NCBI GenBank assembly: GCA_015075725.1
Contig: JABTTV010000001.1
Coordinates: 2,480,001-2,544,000 of the forward strand
Source of the DNA: Anaerolineales bacterium
GTDB lineage: Bacteria > Chloroflexota > Anaerolineae > Anaerolineales > Villigracilaceae
Reading direction: 5' to 3'
DNA length: 64,000 nucleotides
Shown: positions 36,697-44,447 of the stretch, in pieces
How positions within the stretch are numbered: position 1 is the stretch's first letter
How the letters are laid out: each line of letters starts with the position of its first letter
Translations under genes and position numbers: made by a program
The notes under the pieces: generated by a model
The model's database searches: none
What the model was told of the DNA's origin: nothing
What the model saw: only the letters and a program-made list of their open reading frames with translations

Positions 36697-38022
36697 TTAT
36701 ATATCCTTCGATAGCCGAAATGCCTGCGGTGTGGTGACATCCACCTTGAGTTCCCGCAGGACCTGTTCATTATCGCGGGTTTCGATTACGTGACTGGCAA
36801 TGCCCACGTCCACGTTCAACTTCTTCAAGCTGGTGATCTTATCGACGTGGAACTCCAGGCTGTTTTGGTCTTCATTGAATAAGTATTCACGGTAACCCGA
36901 TTTGTCGAATACCCGACGAACGGACGGAATGTCTGCACCGAAGACCTTGGCGGTCTTGAGGAAGTAATCGCGCTGTGAAAAATGGATGCGCGAGGGCAGG
37001 CGTTTTCCGCTATTTTGTTTGTAGAGCTGACCCGTGTGCTTGTTCTCCAGCGAACAATAATGCACGCCGAGCTTCAACCCTTTTTCGATCGCAAAGTCGA
37101 GCAGTTCGAGGCAGACCAGTTCGCTTCCAGCAATGGGGAGCCCGCCCGCGTACCAATAATCGTAGAGCACTTTGAAAGGCCTGGCTTTGACCTTGTATCC
37201 CTTTTCGCGGTAGGCTTCCACGTTATTGAGAGGGAAACAGAATTCCAACAAGTTGATGCCGAAGATCCCCAGTTCTTCGAGCTGCAAGAGAACATCCTTC
37301 ATTTCTTCCAGCGTATCCGGCAGGACGGGCATTTCGACCATCACATTCGGGATGTACTCGCGCGAAAGGGCGATGCGGTCGTAGGTATGAGTGTGACCTT
37401 TGGCGAGATCGTGCATGCGAATGCTGAAACGAATCTCAGTCAACCCGGATTGCTGCAGGGATTCGAGAACGGCGCGGTCGATGTGATCTCCGCTCGTGTA
37501 GAGGCGGGTATGCGAATTCGGGTAAAGTCTGCGGGCTTGTTCGAAGAAACTGTACGCCTCTTCCTTGTGCAGGAGGGGCTCGCCGCCCGTCAACGCGATA
37601 TGACCAAGCGCAGATTTGCCCGCCCGAGTCTCCTCAAGTTCCTTCACCACATCGCGGGTGTGCTCGCGGAAGTATTCGTAATCTTCCTGGTTGGGGTTGA
37701 AGCAGTAAAAACAATCGCGGTGGCACTTCAAAGAGACGAAGAAAGTCGCGCTGCCTGTGCCGGTCTGGCAGGCGACGCAGGAAGGCGAGATGCGGTTGGT
37801 GTAGATGCTTTTATCGTTGTTGCGGATGGTCGCACCTTTTTTTCTGAGGGTCTCGAATTTTTGAGCGACCGGTTCCGACGTGTCTTCAACGTCCACTTCC
37901 AGACCCATCGCACGCACCTGGTCCATGAAATCCTGATAGATCTGTACGTAGATGTTTGCATAATCGCGTAGTGCGGGGTTTTGGATCCGAGGAAGGGTAG
38001 CCTGGGTCACATCGATGATCAT
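36697..38022 (-). CDS. radical SAM protein of the molybdoenzyme locus
   Basis: The ATG at 38022 forms an ATGA overlap with the upstream polyferredoxin stop, which fixes the start. The 441-residue protein has the cluster motif CHRDCFYC (Cys100, 104, 107), preceded by a CVAC pair (82, 85), then HIALTGGEPLLHK and LYTSGDHID. A HYCSLENKH stretch lies in the C-terminal third. It resembles the anaerobic-maturase and tungsten-cofactor branch of radical SAM proteins but I cannot assign a reaction. Its neighbours (polyferredoxin, TorD, Tat) suggest maturation of a redox enzyme or its peptide modification. Confidence 0.8.
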   Translation of the reverse strand: MIIDVTQATLPRIQNPALRDYANIYVQIYQDFMDQVRAMGLEVDVEDTSEPVAQKFETLRKKGATIRNNDKSIYTNRISPSCVACQTGTGSATFFVSLKCHRDCFYCFNPNQEDYEYFREHTRDVVKELEETRAGKSALGHIALTGGEPLLHKEEAYSFFEQARRLYPNSHTRLYTSGDHIDRAVLESLQQSGLTEIRFSIRMHDLAKGHTHTYDRIALSREYIPNVMVEMPVLPDTLEEMKDVLLQLEELGIFGINLLEFCFPLNNVEAYREKGYKVKARPFKVLYDYWYAGGLPIAGSELVCLELLDFAIEKGLKLGVHYCSLENKHTGQLYKQNSGKRLPSRIHFSQRDYFLKTAKVFGADIPSVRRVFDKSGYREYLFNEDQNSLEFHVDKITSLKKLNVDVGIASHVIETRDNEQVLRELKVDVTTPQAFRLSKDI

Positions 38023-39194
38023 TGGCGCAATCCCTTTACGATTTTCTTCGGCATCAAAGACCCAAACGGATGCGTGCGTCGATATTCGCACAGCGGGCAT
38101 AACTTCACGCCCTCCCGCGCTGCCATCCATGACTTGCATCGCTCACACTGGACCAGGGACCCGGATGCAACGACCCGTGACTCTTCTTCACCGAAGACTT
38201 GTTGAAAAGCGGGCTCATGATCGAGCGTGATCGCGCCCGGCTGGCAGACGTGATCGCAAAGATCGCACCCGATGCAATTCTTCGGCGAGAAAGTGAGGGA
38301 GAATGTCGCATTTTCATTGTTCTTTTCGAACCTTAATGCGCCGGTGGGGCAGGCACGCCCGCATGCGCCGCATGCAGTACATGCTTCTGAGATTGTGAGA
38401 GTGGCGAAGCCGAATCCAGTGAGGTTGACGGTTGATGAACTTTCGATTCGATTTGATAATGCGGAGTTCATCCGCAATCGATCACGACCTGGCTGGCGTC
38501 CCGAAGCGACAACTCCCTTTTCCATGGCGCGCGCGAGGGCGATCTGCCCTTGCTTCGCCATCATGCGGAAGAGGTCGCGGCGGGAGAGCGGCGGGTTCTT
38601 TGCATTCCAAAGAATGCGTTCCATCGGCGACTGAACCTCATCCACGCATTCGACTGAAGAATTGCCCTGCCATGCGGAGGTGAAGCGGGCGGCACGCCCG
38701 GCTTGGGAGTGAAACTCAGAGTGAAGCGAGTGCCACTTACAATCCACACAGGTTTCGGCGCGTAGGGTGAGGCGTTTGATCCCAAAGTTCGAAAGGGTCA
38801 GCAATGCGCCGGTCCCCAAACCCGCAAGGCATCCGTGAATTTGAATCCCAATGGCCTCGGGATTGGTTCCAGTTTCAGGGTGCGGATGGAGTCCGCAAAG
38901 CAATTCGACAGGTTGATCTTCGACATGCGCAGCGCAGGTCAACAGGTCTGCCACATCATCGTCTGCGTGGAAGCCGCCCACGGGGCAGACGGGCAGGCAT
39001 GCCATGCAGGATTCGCAAATTTTAGAATTGAGTGTGGGGGGTTTGCCGGTTGTGATCGCCTGAACGGGACATATGTCGAAACACGCCGCGCAATCCGAAT
39101 GCCGATCCTGCGTGTGCAGGCAGCGTCTCGATTCGAGGGTGATCTCCGAGCGGTCGATTGCAGCGAACCGTTCGGCGGCGTTCATCAGACTCAC
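38019..39194 (-). CDS. multi-cluster 4Fe-4S ferredoxin-type protein
   Basis: I choose the GTG at 39194, which overlaps the torD stop as GTGA and is spaced 7 nt from AAAGGAAG; an ATG at 39185 is the alternative. The 391-residue protein has four 4Fe-4S motifs: DCAACFDICP, CESCMACLPVCP, CTACGACGRACP and CIGCDLCDHVCQ, plus a CERCKSW...CPLC zinc or rubredoxin-like pair at the end. The middle part (about 60-200) has no clusters but contains ETCVDCKW. It would pass electrons between cytoplasmic carriers and the radical SAM protein or the reductase. It lacks a signal peptide. Confidence 0.85.
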   Translation of the reverse strand: MSLMNAAERFAAIDRSEITLESRRCLHTQDRHSDCAACFDICPVQAITTGKPPTLNSKICESCMACLPVCPVGGFHADDDVADLLTCAAHVEDQPVELLCGLHPHPETGTNPEAIGIQIHGCLAGLGTGALLTLSNFGIKRLTLRAETCVDCKWHSLHSEFHSQAGRAARFTSAWQGNSSVECVDEVQSPMERILWNAKNPPLSRRDLFRMMAKQGQIALARAMEKGVVASGRQPGRDRLRMNSALSNRIESSSTVNLTGFGFATLTISEACTACGACGRACPTGALRFEKNNENATFSLTFSPKNCIGCDLCDHVCQPGAITLDHEPAFQQVFGEEESRVVASGSLVQCERCKSWMAAREGVKLCPLCEYRRTHPFGSLMPKKIVKGLRQ

Positions 39195-39889
39195 AATGAA
39201 ACTTCCTTTGGCATTTTGATCTGCAATGCTTCGGCGGCGGCGAACAATGCGCCGTGGGTGAGGTGGGCAATGCCACGGTAAAAATCGGTGGCGGCGTGTT
39301 TCTTGACAAGTTTCGCCCAGGCGGGTCCCCAGCATAAAAGGTGATTGAAAAGAAAATCGCGTTGGGCTTGCAGGAGTTCGTTCAATTCCATTTCATCACC
39401 CTGTTCAGCCGCCTGGAATGCAAGCGAGGCAAGGTGGGCGACGAAAGAAAGTTCCAGCCCGATATGATCGTCCGGCTCGTTGTTGATCCGCTCTGCCTGT
39501 AAGCCGAAGCGGGCATACCACTCGCGGATCTTCAGGGTCTGTTCCTGAAAAAGCAATCTTTTTTCACTGGTGTAAACAGACTCCCACATTGGCGCGGGAA
39601 CCTTGTTCAGCCCGATGAATAGATTCAAGTGATCGTCTTTTACCGCTTTGAATTGGGCGGGGTCCAACCCCTCTTTGTTTTCTTTTGTCCAGCGTAGCAG
39701 CAGTTCGACGCCGTGCATCGTTTCGTTTTGTTCCGCCGCAAAGGGGACTTCGATGAACACATCATCGCGGATGAGCGACTCGAGCCAGGCTTTATCCGGC
39801 TCGGTGTAAATGATCTTCCCCAGCAGCCCGAATAGCAGTGATTCTCCAAAGAGGGTGGTTTTCAACTCATTCATCGCGATTGCCTGCAT
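39191..39889 (-). CDS. TorD/DmsD-family redox enzyme chaperone
   Basis: The 232-residue all-helical protein has the family motif in its centre: LNLFIGLNKVPAPMWESVYTSE, where the P-x-P-x-x-E/S-Y element is diagnostic. Other helices include FVAHLASLAFQAAEQGD near residue 150. A good AAGGAG site lies before the ATG at 39889. TorD proteins bind the Tat signal of their molybdoenzyme and help cofactor insertion; the client here should be DmsA at 44448. The gene overlaps the WD40-cytochrome gene by 23 nt and the polyferredoxin gene by GTGA. Confidence 0.93.
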   Translation of the reverse strand: MQAIAMNELKTTLFGESLLFGLLGKIIYTEPDKAWLESLIRDDVFIEVPFAAEQNETMHGVELLLRWTKENKEGLDPAQFKAVKDDHLNLFIGLNKVPAPMWESVYTSEKRLLFQEQTLKIREWYARFGLQAERINNEPDDHIGLELSFVAHLASLAFQAAEQGDEMELNELLQAQRDFLFNHLLCWGPAWAKLVKKHAATDFYRGIAHLTHGALFAAAEALQIKMPKEVSL

Positions 39890-42854
39890 GGGGTTTCTCC
39901 TTGACGGGTGACCGTCTTCTATTTAAGAATAAACTGCGAATGACAATTATGAACAGGGTCGCAAGTGAGAGAACATAGGTGATGAATGTAATCACTTGCA
40001 GAGCGCCAATTCCCGCTTTTGTGATCCAGGCGCGGACCTTGGCCGTGAGGGTCGGCTCGATGATTTCAGCAACAGGCGGGTTTGCAAGCGCAGGATGAAG
40101 CGCATGGATGACTGAAGCCTCCACTGAGATGGGATTTGCGTCACCTGTGAGAGCGATCATCTCCCCGGCTCTTACTTGGACCTGAGCCTGATCGGCAAAA
40201 CCTGTGACCTTTGCTTCCCCTTCGCTGATATACAACCAACCCCTCCCTGCAACGGGAACCTCCAATGCAAAACTGCCACCAGTAATCTCGATATCCACAT
40301 TAGGTAGATGAATATTCAACATGTCGATGGATGTCTTGCTTTTCCCCCACAACCATCCGTTATCCATATCGATTTTGAGTTCTGCAAACGTGGCATTCGT
40401 CTCGGGCGGCAGGATGATCCAGCCGTCGTTCCAATCAATGAACTGTGTCTCGGGGCGGGGTTTGAGTTGAAAATCCAGCAACGAAGGGTCGTCGGAGATG
40501 CTTTTAGGTATGGCGTAATACCCTGGGGCAAAGGCAGTGACGTAACCGGCTCCAGATGGGAGGTTTGAAATCAGAAATTCGCCGGAAGACGGGTCCGCGG
40601 CTTGAATGAATTCCGCTTCGCCCACATCCACCCACGCGAACGGCAGGAAATCGTTCTGTTCAGTTGTAATCGTGCCTGATAAAGGTTTGGATTCGGTTGG
40701 TGAGAACTCGACATTTGCTTTTGGATTCTCAAATAGATCGACGTATTCAGAAGGCGAAGATAGGTTATGATCCGCTAGAGCGAAGACGTCTGCGGTCAGC
40801 AGGTATTGCCCAACCGGAACATCGCCGAATGTAAATTTGCCCTGTGTCGATGAAACCTGGTACAGCGGACCCGCGGGTAGTTGCAATGCCCAAAGCTTCA
40901 TTACATCGGTCGATTCGATCCCGCCTTCGATCCGTCCTTTGACGGCATGGGCGGTTAAAGTGACGGCGGGCGCTTGTCCCGTATACGGGTCGAGGGTCAC
41001 ACGGGTTGGTTCTGAGCCGACGTATAAAACTCCATTCAGAATCTGCGGCGGGAGGGTCAGGTCATAGACTGTAGGCGCTTGCGAGAGTTGTTCCAGCTCC
41101 AGGATCGCAATCCCATCCGTGCTCGATACGCCGCTGCTGAATCGATCACGCCATTCGTAAAGGATGGTCGAGGCTTCGACCGTCAGTCCAGCCAGAGGTT
41201 CGTTCGTTGTATCGTCCAGCACCTGCACAGGAATTTCCACATGTTGGCTGGCATCCACGCGCGCCCAGCGCGAATCTGTGGCGGTTTGTCCGCCTGGCGA
41301 TGTGGCGGTGACAACGAAATTCACCGTTCCGATGGGTATGCCCGCCTGCGCAAGAGAATCATCGTGGCATTGCGTGCATTGTCGGGTGGCAGGTTTGGAT
41401 GAATACGCCGGGGGAGCGTCGATATTAATGGCGACGTTGAATGTAAAATCGCCGTTCGCCGTTGGGCTGGTTTCGAGGGATTGAGTGACTTCACCGTTCG
41501 AAATAATATCGAGCCGGACTTTGACATTTGTGATTCCTGCCGGGTCTTTGGAATACACCCTGCCGCTGATGATCTCTGGCGCCAGCGAGTAGCCTATCAC
41601 GTAGAATGTTTCTCCGTTACCGGGCGAGGCAAGCACGATGGCTATGTCGTCGTTATTGATGGGCACGCCTGAGACATCATATACCGCGTTGTATGTGATC
41701 GGCGTGCTTTTCACAAGCGAAGACCGCGGAAAAGCCGTACACCATGAGAGCCCGATCCCGCCTGCATGACAGGCTTCGCAACTCAAGTCGATAACGCGAG
41801 CCGGTTCGTTCTGTCCGCGCCGGTGATGGCATTGGCGGCAATCCGATTGTACGTCGGGGACGGGTGAATCGGGGAAAACTGTCAGGTCGTTCAAATCCCA
41901 CAAGCGTACGGTATTGTCCCCTCCACCTGAAGCGAGGGTCTTTCCATCCGGTGAAAATGCAACTGCGTAAACAAAATCTTTATGCCCTTGTAGGACTTTC
42001 AATTCGCTCCCTTCGCGGAGGTTCCACAACCGCACTGTCTGGTCAACCGAACCAGTTGCGATGGTCTCACCGTCTGGCGAGAATGCGATGCCGAGAATGC
42101 TGGACTTGTGCCCCTCCAACACACGAGACAGACTCCCGTTCGAGACCTTCCACAAGTGGATGGTCCTGTCGAAGCCACAAGAGGCGAGGATTCCTCCGTC
42201 AGGTGAGAAGGCGAGGCAACGGGGCCAGTCTGTATGCCCGGTGAGCGTGTAGAGCAATTCGCCGTTCGAGACCTTCCACACGCGGATGCTGTTATCTGAA
42301 AGCCCGCCTGCAACCAGAGAACCATCGGGGGAGAGCGCCGTTATACGGATACCCGTTGCTTCGTTGATGGCGAGCGTCAATTCGCCGGTGTTGACATTCC
42401 AAATGCGGATCGTGTCGTCGTCGGAGGCGGCAGATAGCAGGGAGCCATCGCGCGAGAGGGAGAGGCTCCGTACCCAGCCGGTTGGCTCTGTAAACGAGTC
42501 TGAATTTCGAAGCGTTGAAATGTCCCAGAACTTTATTGTGTTATCGAATAGCCCTGCCGCAAGCAGGTTCGTTTGGGGCAGGAAGAGCAGGCTGCGCGCC
42601 CAAACGCCGGTTTGAATAAATTCCGGCTGTGAAAATTGCGCTGTATCGAAGAGATAGATTCCGGAAGTCCCCCCAACTGCAAGATGTTTCCCGTCGGATG
42701 AAAATGCGAGGGTGTGGGCTCGTTCGTATCCGCTGGGAGAAAGCTCCAGAACTCGAACCAGGTTCCCGGTCTGCGCGGAGGCGGGGGTGAAAGCCGTCAG
42801 AAGGATGGCGGAGAACAATAAGATAAGAAGCAGCGGGTTGTTTTTTGATTTCAT
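39867..42854 (-). CDS. exported WD40 propeller fused to triheme c-type segment and FecR-like domain
   Basis: The 995-residue protein has a Sec signal (residues 1-28), then seven WD40 blades at about 37-322 (for example TIHLWKVSN, AFSPDGKTLASGGGDNTVRLWD). Three haem c motifs follow: CRQCH (339-343), CEACH (359-363) and CTQCH (493-497), the last after a CarboxypepD_reg-like beta domain. Two or three more Ig-like or carboxypeptidase-regulatory-like beta domains occupy about 530-800. A FecR-like stretch lies near 825-905 (GWLYISEGEAKVTGF, VRAGEMIALTG). A membrane helix at 953-977 and a basic tail anchor it with the bulk outside. It follows DmsABC. I know no characterised protein with this order. 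Confidence 0.8.
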   Translation of the reverse strand: MKSKNNPLLLILLFSAILLTAFTPASAQTGNLVRVLELSPSGYERAHTLAFSSDGKHLAVGGTSGIYLFDTAQFSQPEFIQTGVWARSLLFLPQTNLLAAGLFDNTIKFWDISTLRNSDSFTEPTGWVRSLSLSRDGSLLSAASDDDTIRIWNVNTGELTLAINEATGIRITALSPDGSLVAGGLSDNSIRVWKVSNGELLYTLTGHTDWPRCLAFSPDGGILASCGFDRTIHLWKVSNGSLSRVLEGHKSSILGIAFSPDGETIATGSVDQTVRLWNLREGSELKVLQGHKDFVYAVAFSPDGKTLASGGGDNTVRLWDLNDLTVFPDSPVPDVQSDCRQCHHRRGQNEPARVIDLSCEACHAGGIGLSWCTAFPRSSLVKSTPITYNAVYDVSGVPINNDDIAIVLASPGNGETFYVIGYSLAPEIISGRVYSKDPAGITNVKVRLDIISNGEVTQSLETSPTANGDFTFNVAINIDAPPAYSSKPATRQCTQCHDDSLAQAGIPIGTVNFVVTATSPGGQTATDSRWARVDASQHVEIPVQVLDDTTNEPLAGLTVEASTILYEWRDRFSSGVSSTDGIAILELEQLSQAPTVYDLTLPPQILNGVLYVGSEPTRVTLDPYTGQAPAVTLTAHAVKGRIEGGIESTDVMKLWALQLPAGPLYQVSSTQGKFTFGDVPVGQYLLTADVFALADHNLSSPSEYVDLFENPKANVEFSPTESKPLSGTITTEQNDFLPFAWVDVGEAEFIQAADPSSGEFLISNLPSGAGYVTAFAPGYYAIPKSISDDPSLLDFQLKPRPETQFIDWNDGWIILPPETNATFAELKIDMDNGWLWGKSKTSIDMLNIHLPNVDIEITGGSFALEVPVAGRGWLYISEGEAKVTGFADQAQVQVRAGEMIALTGDANPISVEASVIHALHPALANPPVAEIIEPTLTAKVRAWITKAGIGALQVITFITYVLSLATLFIIVIRSLFLNRRRSPVKEKPHAGNRDE

Positions 42855-42866
42855 GTATTGAATAAA

Positions 42867-42894
42867 TTGGGGGTGAGCTTTCGCCCACCCCCAA
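42867..42894 (-). terminator. hairpin between dmsC and the WD40-cytochrome gene
   Basis: TTGGGGGTG (42867-42875) and CACCCCCAA (42886-42894) pair over 9 bp. On the minus strand the inner part adds GC pairs capped by a GAAA tetraloop. It is followed by TTTATTC and, 12 nt on, by the ATG of the WD40 gene, which has no Shine-Dalgarno. It may lower expression of that gene compared with dmsABC. Confidence 0.6.
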
Positions 42895-42916
42895 AAAGAG
42901 GCGTTCCTATGCCGGT

Positions 42917-43813
42917 TCAGAGACCGATGCGATAGTGCGTGGCATAGAAGATGAAACGTCCCATCGCTTCGCCGATCAGCGCAAGAGCGAAGGCGCTGTA
43001 GGCGAGGGTCGCCAGGGTTTGCTCCTTATCAGCGACGGCTGCGTTGCGGTAGAGGTACGCCGCCAGCACACCGGCGCCAACAAATAGAGTCAACAGGCGC
43101 AGGAAGAACACGAAACCATAGGGGCCGATCATCATGTTCAGGGATTGCAGTGCCGCGCCACCTTGTGTGGCAAGATATGCAAGATAGAGCGGAAGGACGA
43201 CAAACTCGATGCCCAGCAGCACGATGGCGCTGATGGCGAGTCCCTGAAGGACGTTGTTGACGACAGGCGTTTCCGTTTTCTTGAGCCCGGCATGTCCCAT
43301 GACGAGCGCGGCGGCCATTCCGAGCGAACCGATCAGCAAACTGCCAACGATGAAGGTTACGGGCGTGGCAAGCGTGTTCCATGCTGGCTGGGTAACGATC
43401 ATATAAACCATGCTCATGGCGTAGATGTAGGCGAAGGCGAGCAGGGCGGTAATCCAGCCGATGGCGGTGCGCAGGCTTTCACTGCCAGCCTTGCGCCATT
43501 GCATGTAGGTGTATAGCGCGGCAAAGATCACGAATGCCACGGCAATGACCACTTCACGGCTTAGCCAGGAATAACCGATGTTTGGCACTGCGCGGGCGAT
43601 GTTCAACGGACTGCCGAGATGGAAGAGCGAGGCAAGCAAAGCCAGCGCCATGAGCGGAACGACGAGAAAGAGCGGCCGATTTGTCAGGCGGTCTGCGAGT
43701 TCGCCTCCCGCTTTCGCAAGATAAGCGCGCACGATCATCAACACGATCATCAAACCGGCAGCGGTCTGTCCGAGAATTGTGAAGGCTAGCAAAGCCCATT
43801 CGCGAGTATCCAT
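42917..43813 (-). CDS. dmsC: DmsC-type membrane anchor subunit
   Basis: The 298-residue protein has eight predicted membrane segments. It begins REWALLAFTILGQTAAG and ends GRFIFYATHYRIGL, the DmsC pattern, with the SLFHLGSPLNIARA block near residue 63, in which the His and Gly-x-P are typical of quinol-binding DmsC anchors. It would oxidise menaquinol and hand electrons to DmsB. A GGAGGAG site lies near its start, and the dmsB stop is one base away. A paralogue is encoded at 48603-49523 within the regulatory operon. Confidence 0.92.
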   Translation of the reverse strand: MDTREWALLAFTILGQTAAGLMIVLMIVRAYLAKAGGELADRLTNRPLFLVVPLMALALLASLFHLGSPLNIARAVPNIGYSWLSREVVIAVAFVIFAALYTYMQWRKAGSESLRTAIGWITALLAFAYIYAMSMVYMIVTQPAWNTLATPVTFIVGSLLIGSLGMAAALVMGHAGLKKTETPVVNNVLQGLAISAIVLLGIEFVVLPLYLAYLATQGGAALQSLNMMIGPYGFVFFLRLLTLFVGAGVLAAYLYRNAAVADKEQTLATLAYSAFALALIGEAMGRFIFYATHYRIGL

Positions 43814-43814
43814 T

Positions 43815-44435
43815 TTAGAGCTCCTCCAGATTCATCAGGCGCCCATCGCCGGAGCGGGACGACTTGGTGACCTTGTTCGGTTTGTAGACCACGGCGGGCT
43901 CGGTAATGGCTGGGTCGGGCAGGGGTGCCGGGTCTGCAAACGTGCCGTATTTTTCCCTGATCTCGTCCAATGGACCAAAGTCCATGGCGCGGTAGGGGCA
44001 GGATTCCACGCAGGCAGGGCGTTCGCCCTTGTCCACGAGGTCTTGGCACATGTCGCACTTGGTCATCACGTTCAGTTCTTCGTTGAATTGCGGGGCGCCG
44101 TAGGGGCAGGCCCATGAGCAGTAGCGGCAGCCGATGCACATATCGGCGTTGATGAGGACGATGCCGTCATCCCGTTTCGAGATTGCGCTCGTCGGGCAGA
44201 CGTCCATGCAGATCGGCTTTTTGCAGTGCATGCATGCCGAAGACACGGAATAGGTGTATACGCTGCTGGGGATCATTTGTCCGTTCTGATCGACCCACTC
44301 GCCGCCTTCATATTGGAACACCTTGCGCCAGCGGACTCCCACGGGCAGGTTGCTCCTGTCTTTACAGGCGATCTGGCAGGCTTTGCAGCCGGAACACTTG
44401 TTTATATCGACGTAAAAAGCAAGTTGTTTAGCCAT
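43815..44435 (-). CDS. dmsB: DmsB-type four-cluster iron-sulfur subunit
   Basis: The 206-residue protein has four cluster motifs in the DmsB order: KCSGCKACQIACKD (near 13-26), ACMHCKKPICMDVCP, MCIGCRYCSWACP and KCDMCQDLVDKGERPACVESCP. It moves electrons from the membrane anchor to the molybdopterin subunit. An AAGGAG site lies before the ATG. The C-terminal 35 residues are charged and not conserved in the family. It lies 12 nt downstream of dmsA. Confidence 0.96.
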   Translation of the reverse strand: MAKQLAFYVDINKCSGCKACQIACKDRSNLPVGVRWRKVFQYEGGEWVDQNGQMIPSSVYTYSVSSACMHCKKPICMDVCPTSAISKRDDGIVLINADMCIGCRYCSWACPYGAPQFNEELNVMTKCDMCQDLVDKGERPACVESCPYRAMDFGPLDEIREKYGTFADPAPLPDPAITEPAVVYKPNKVTKSSRSGDGRLMNLEEL

Positions 44436-44447
44436 GGTTCATTCTCC

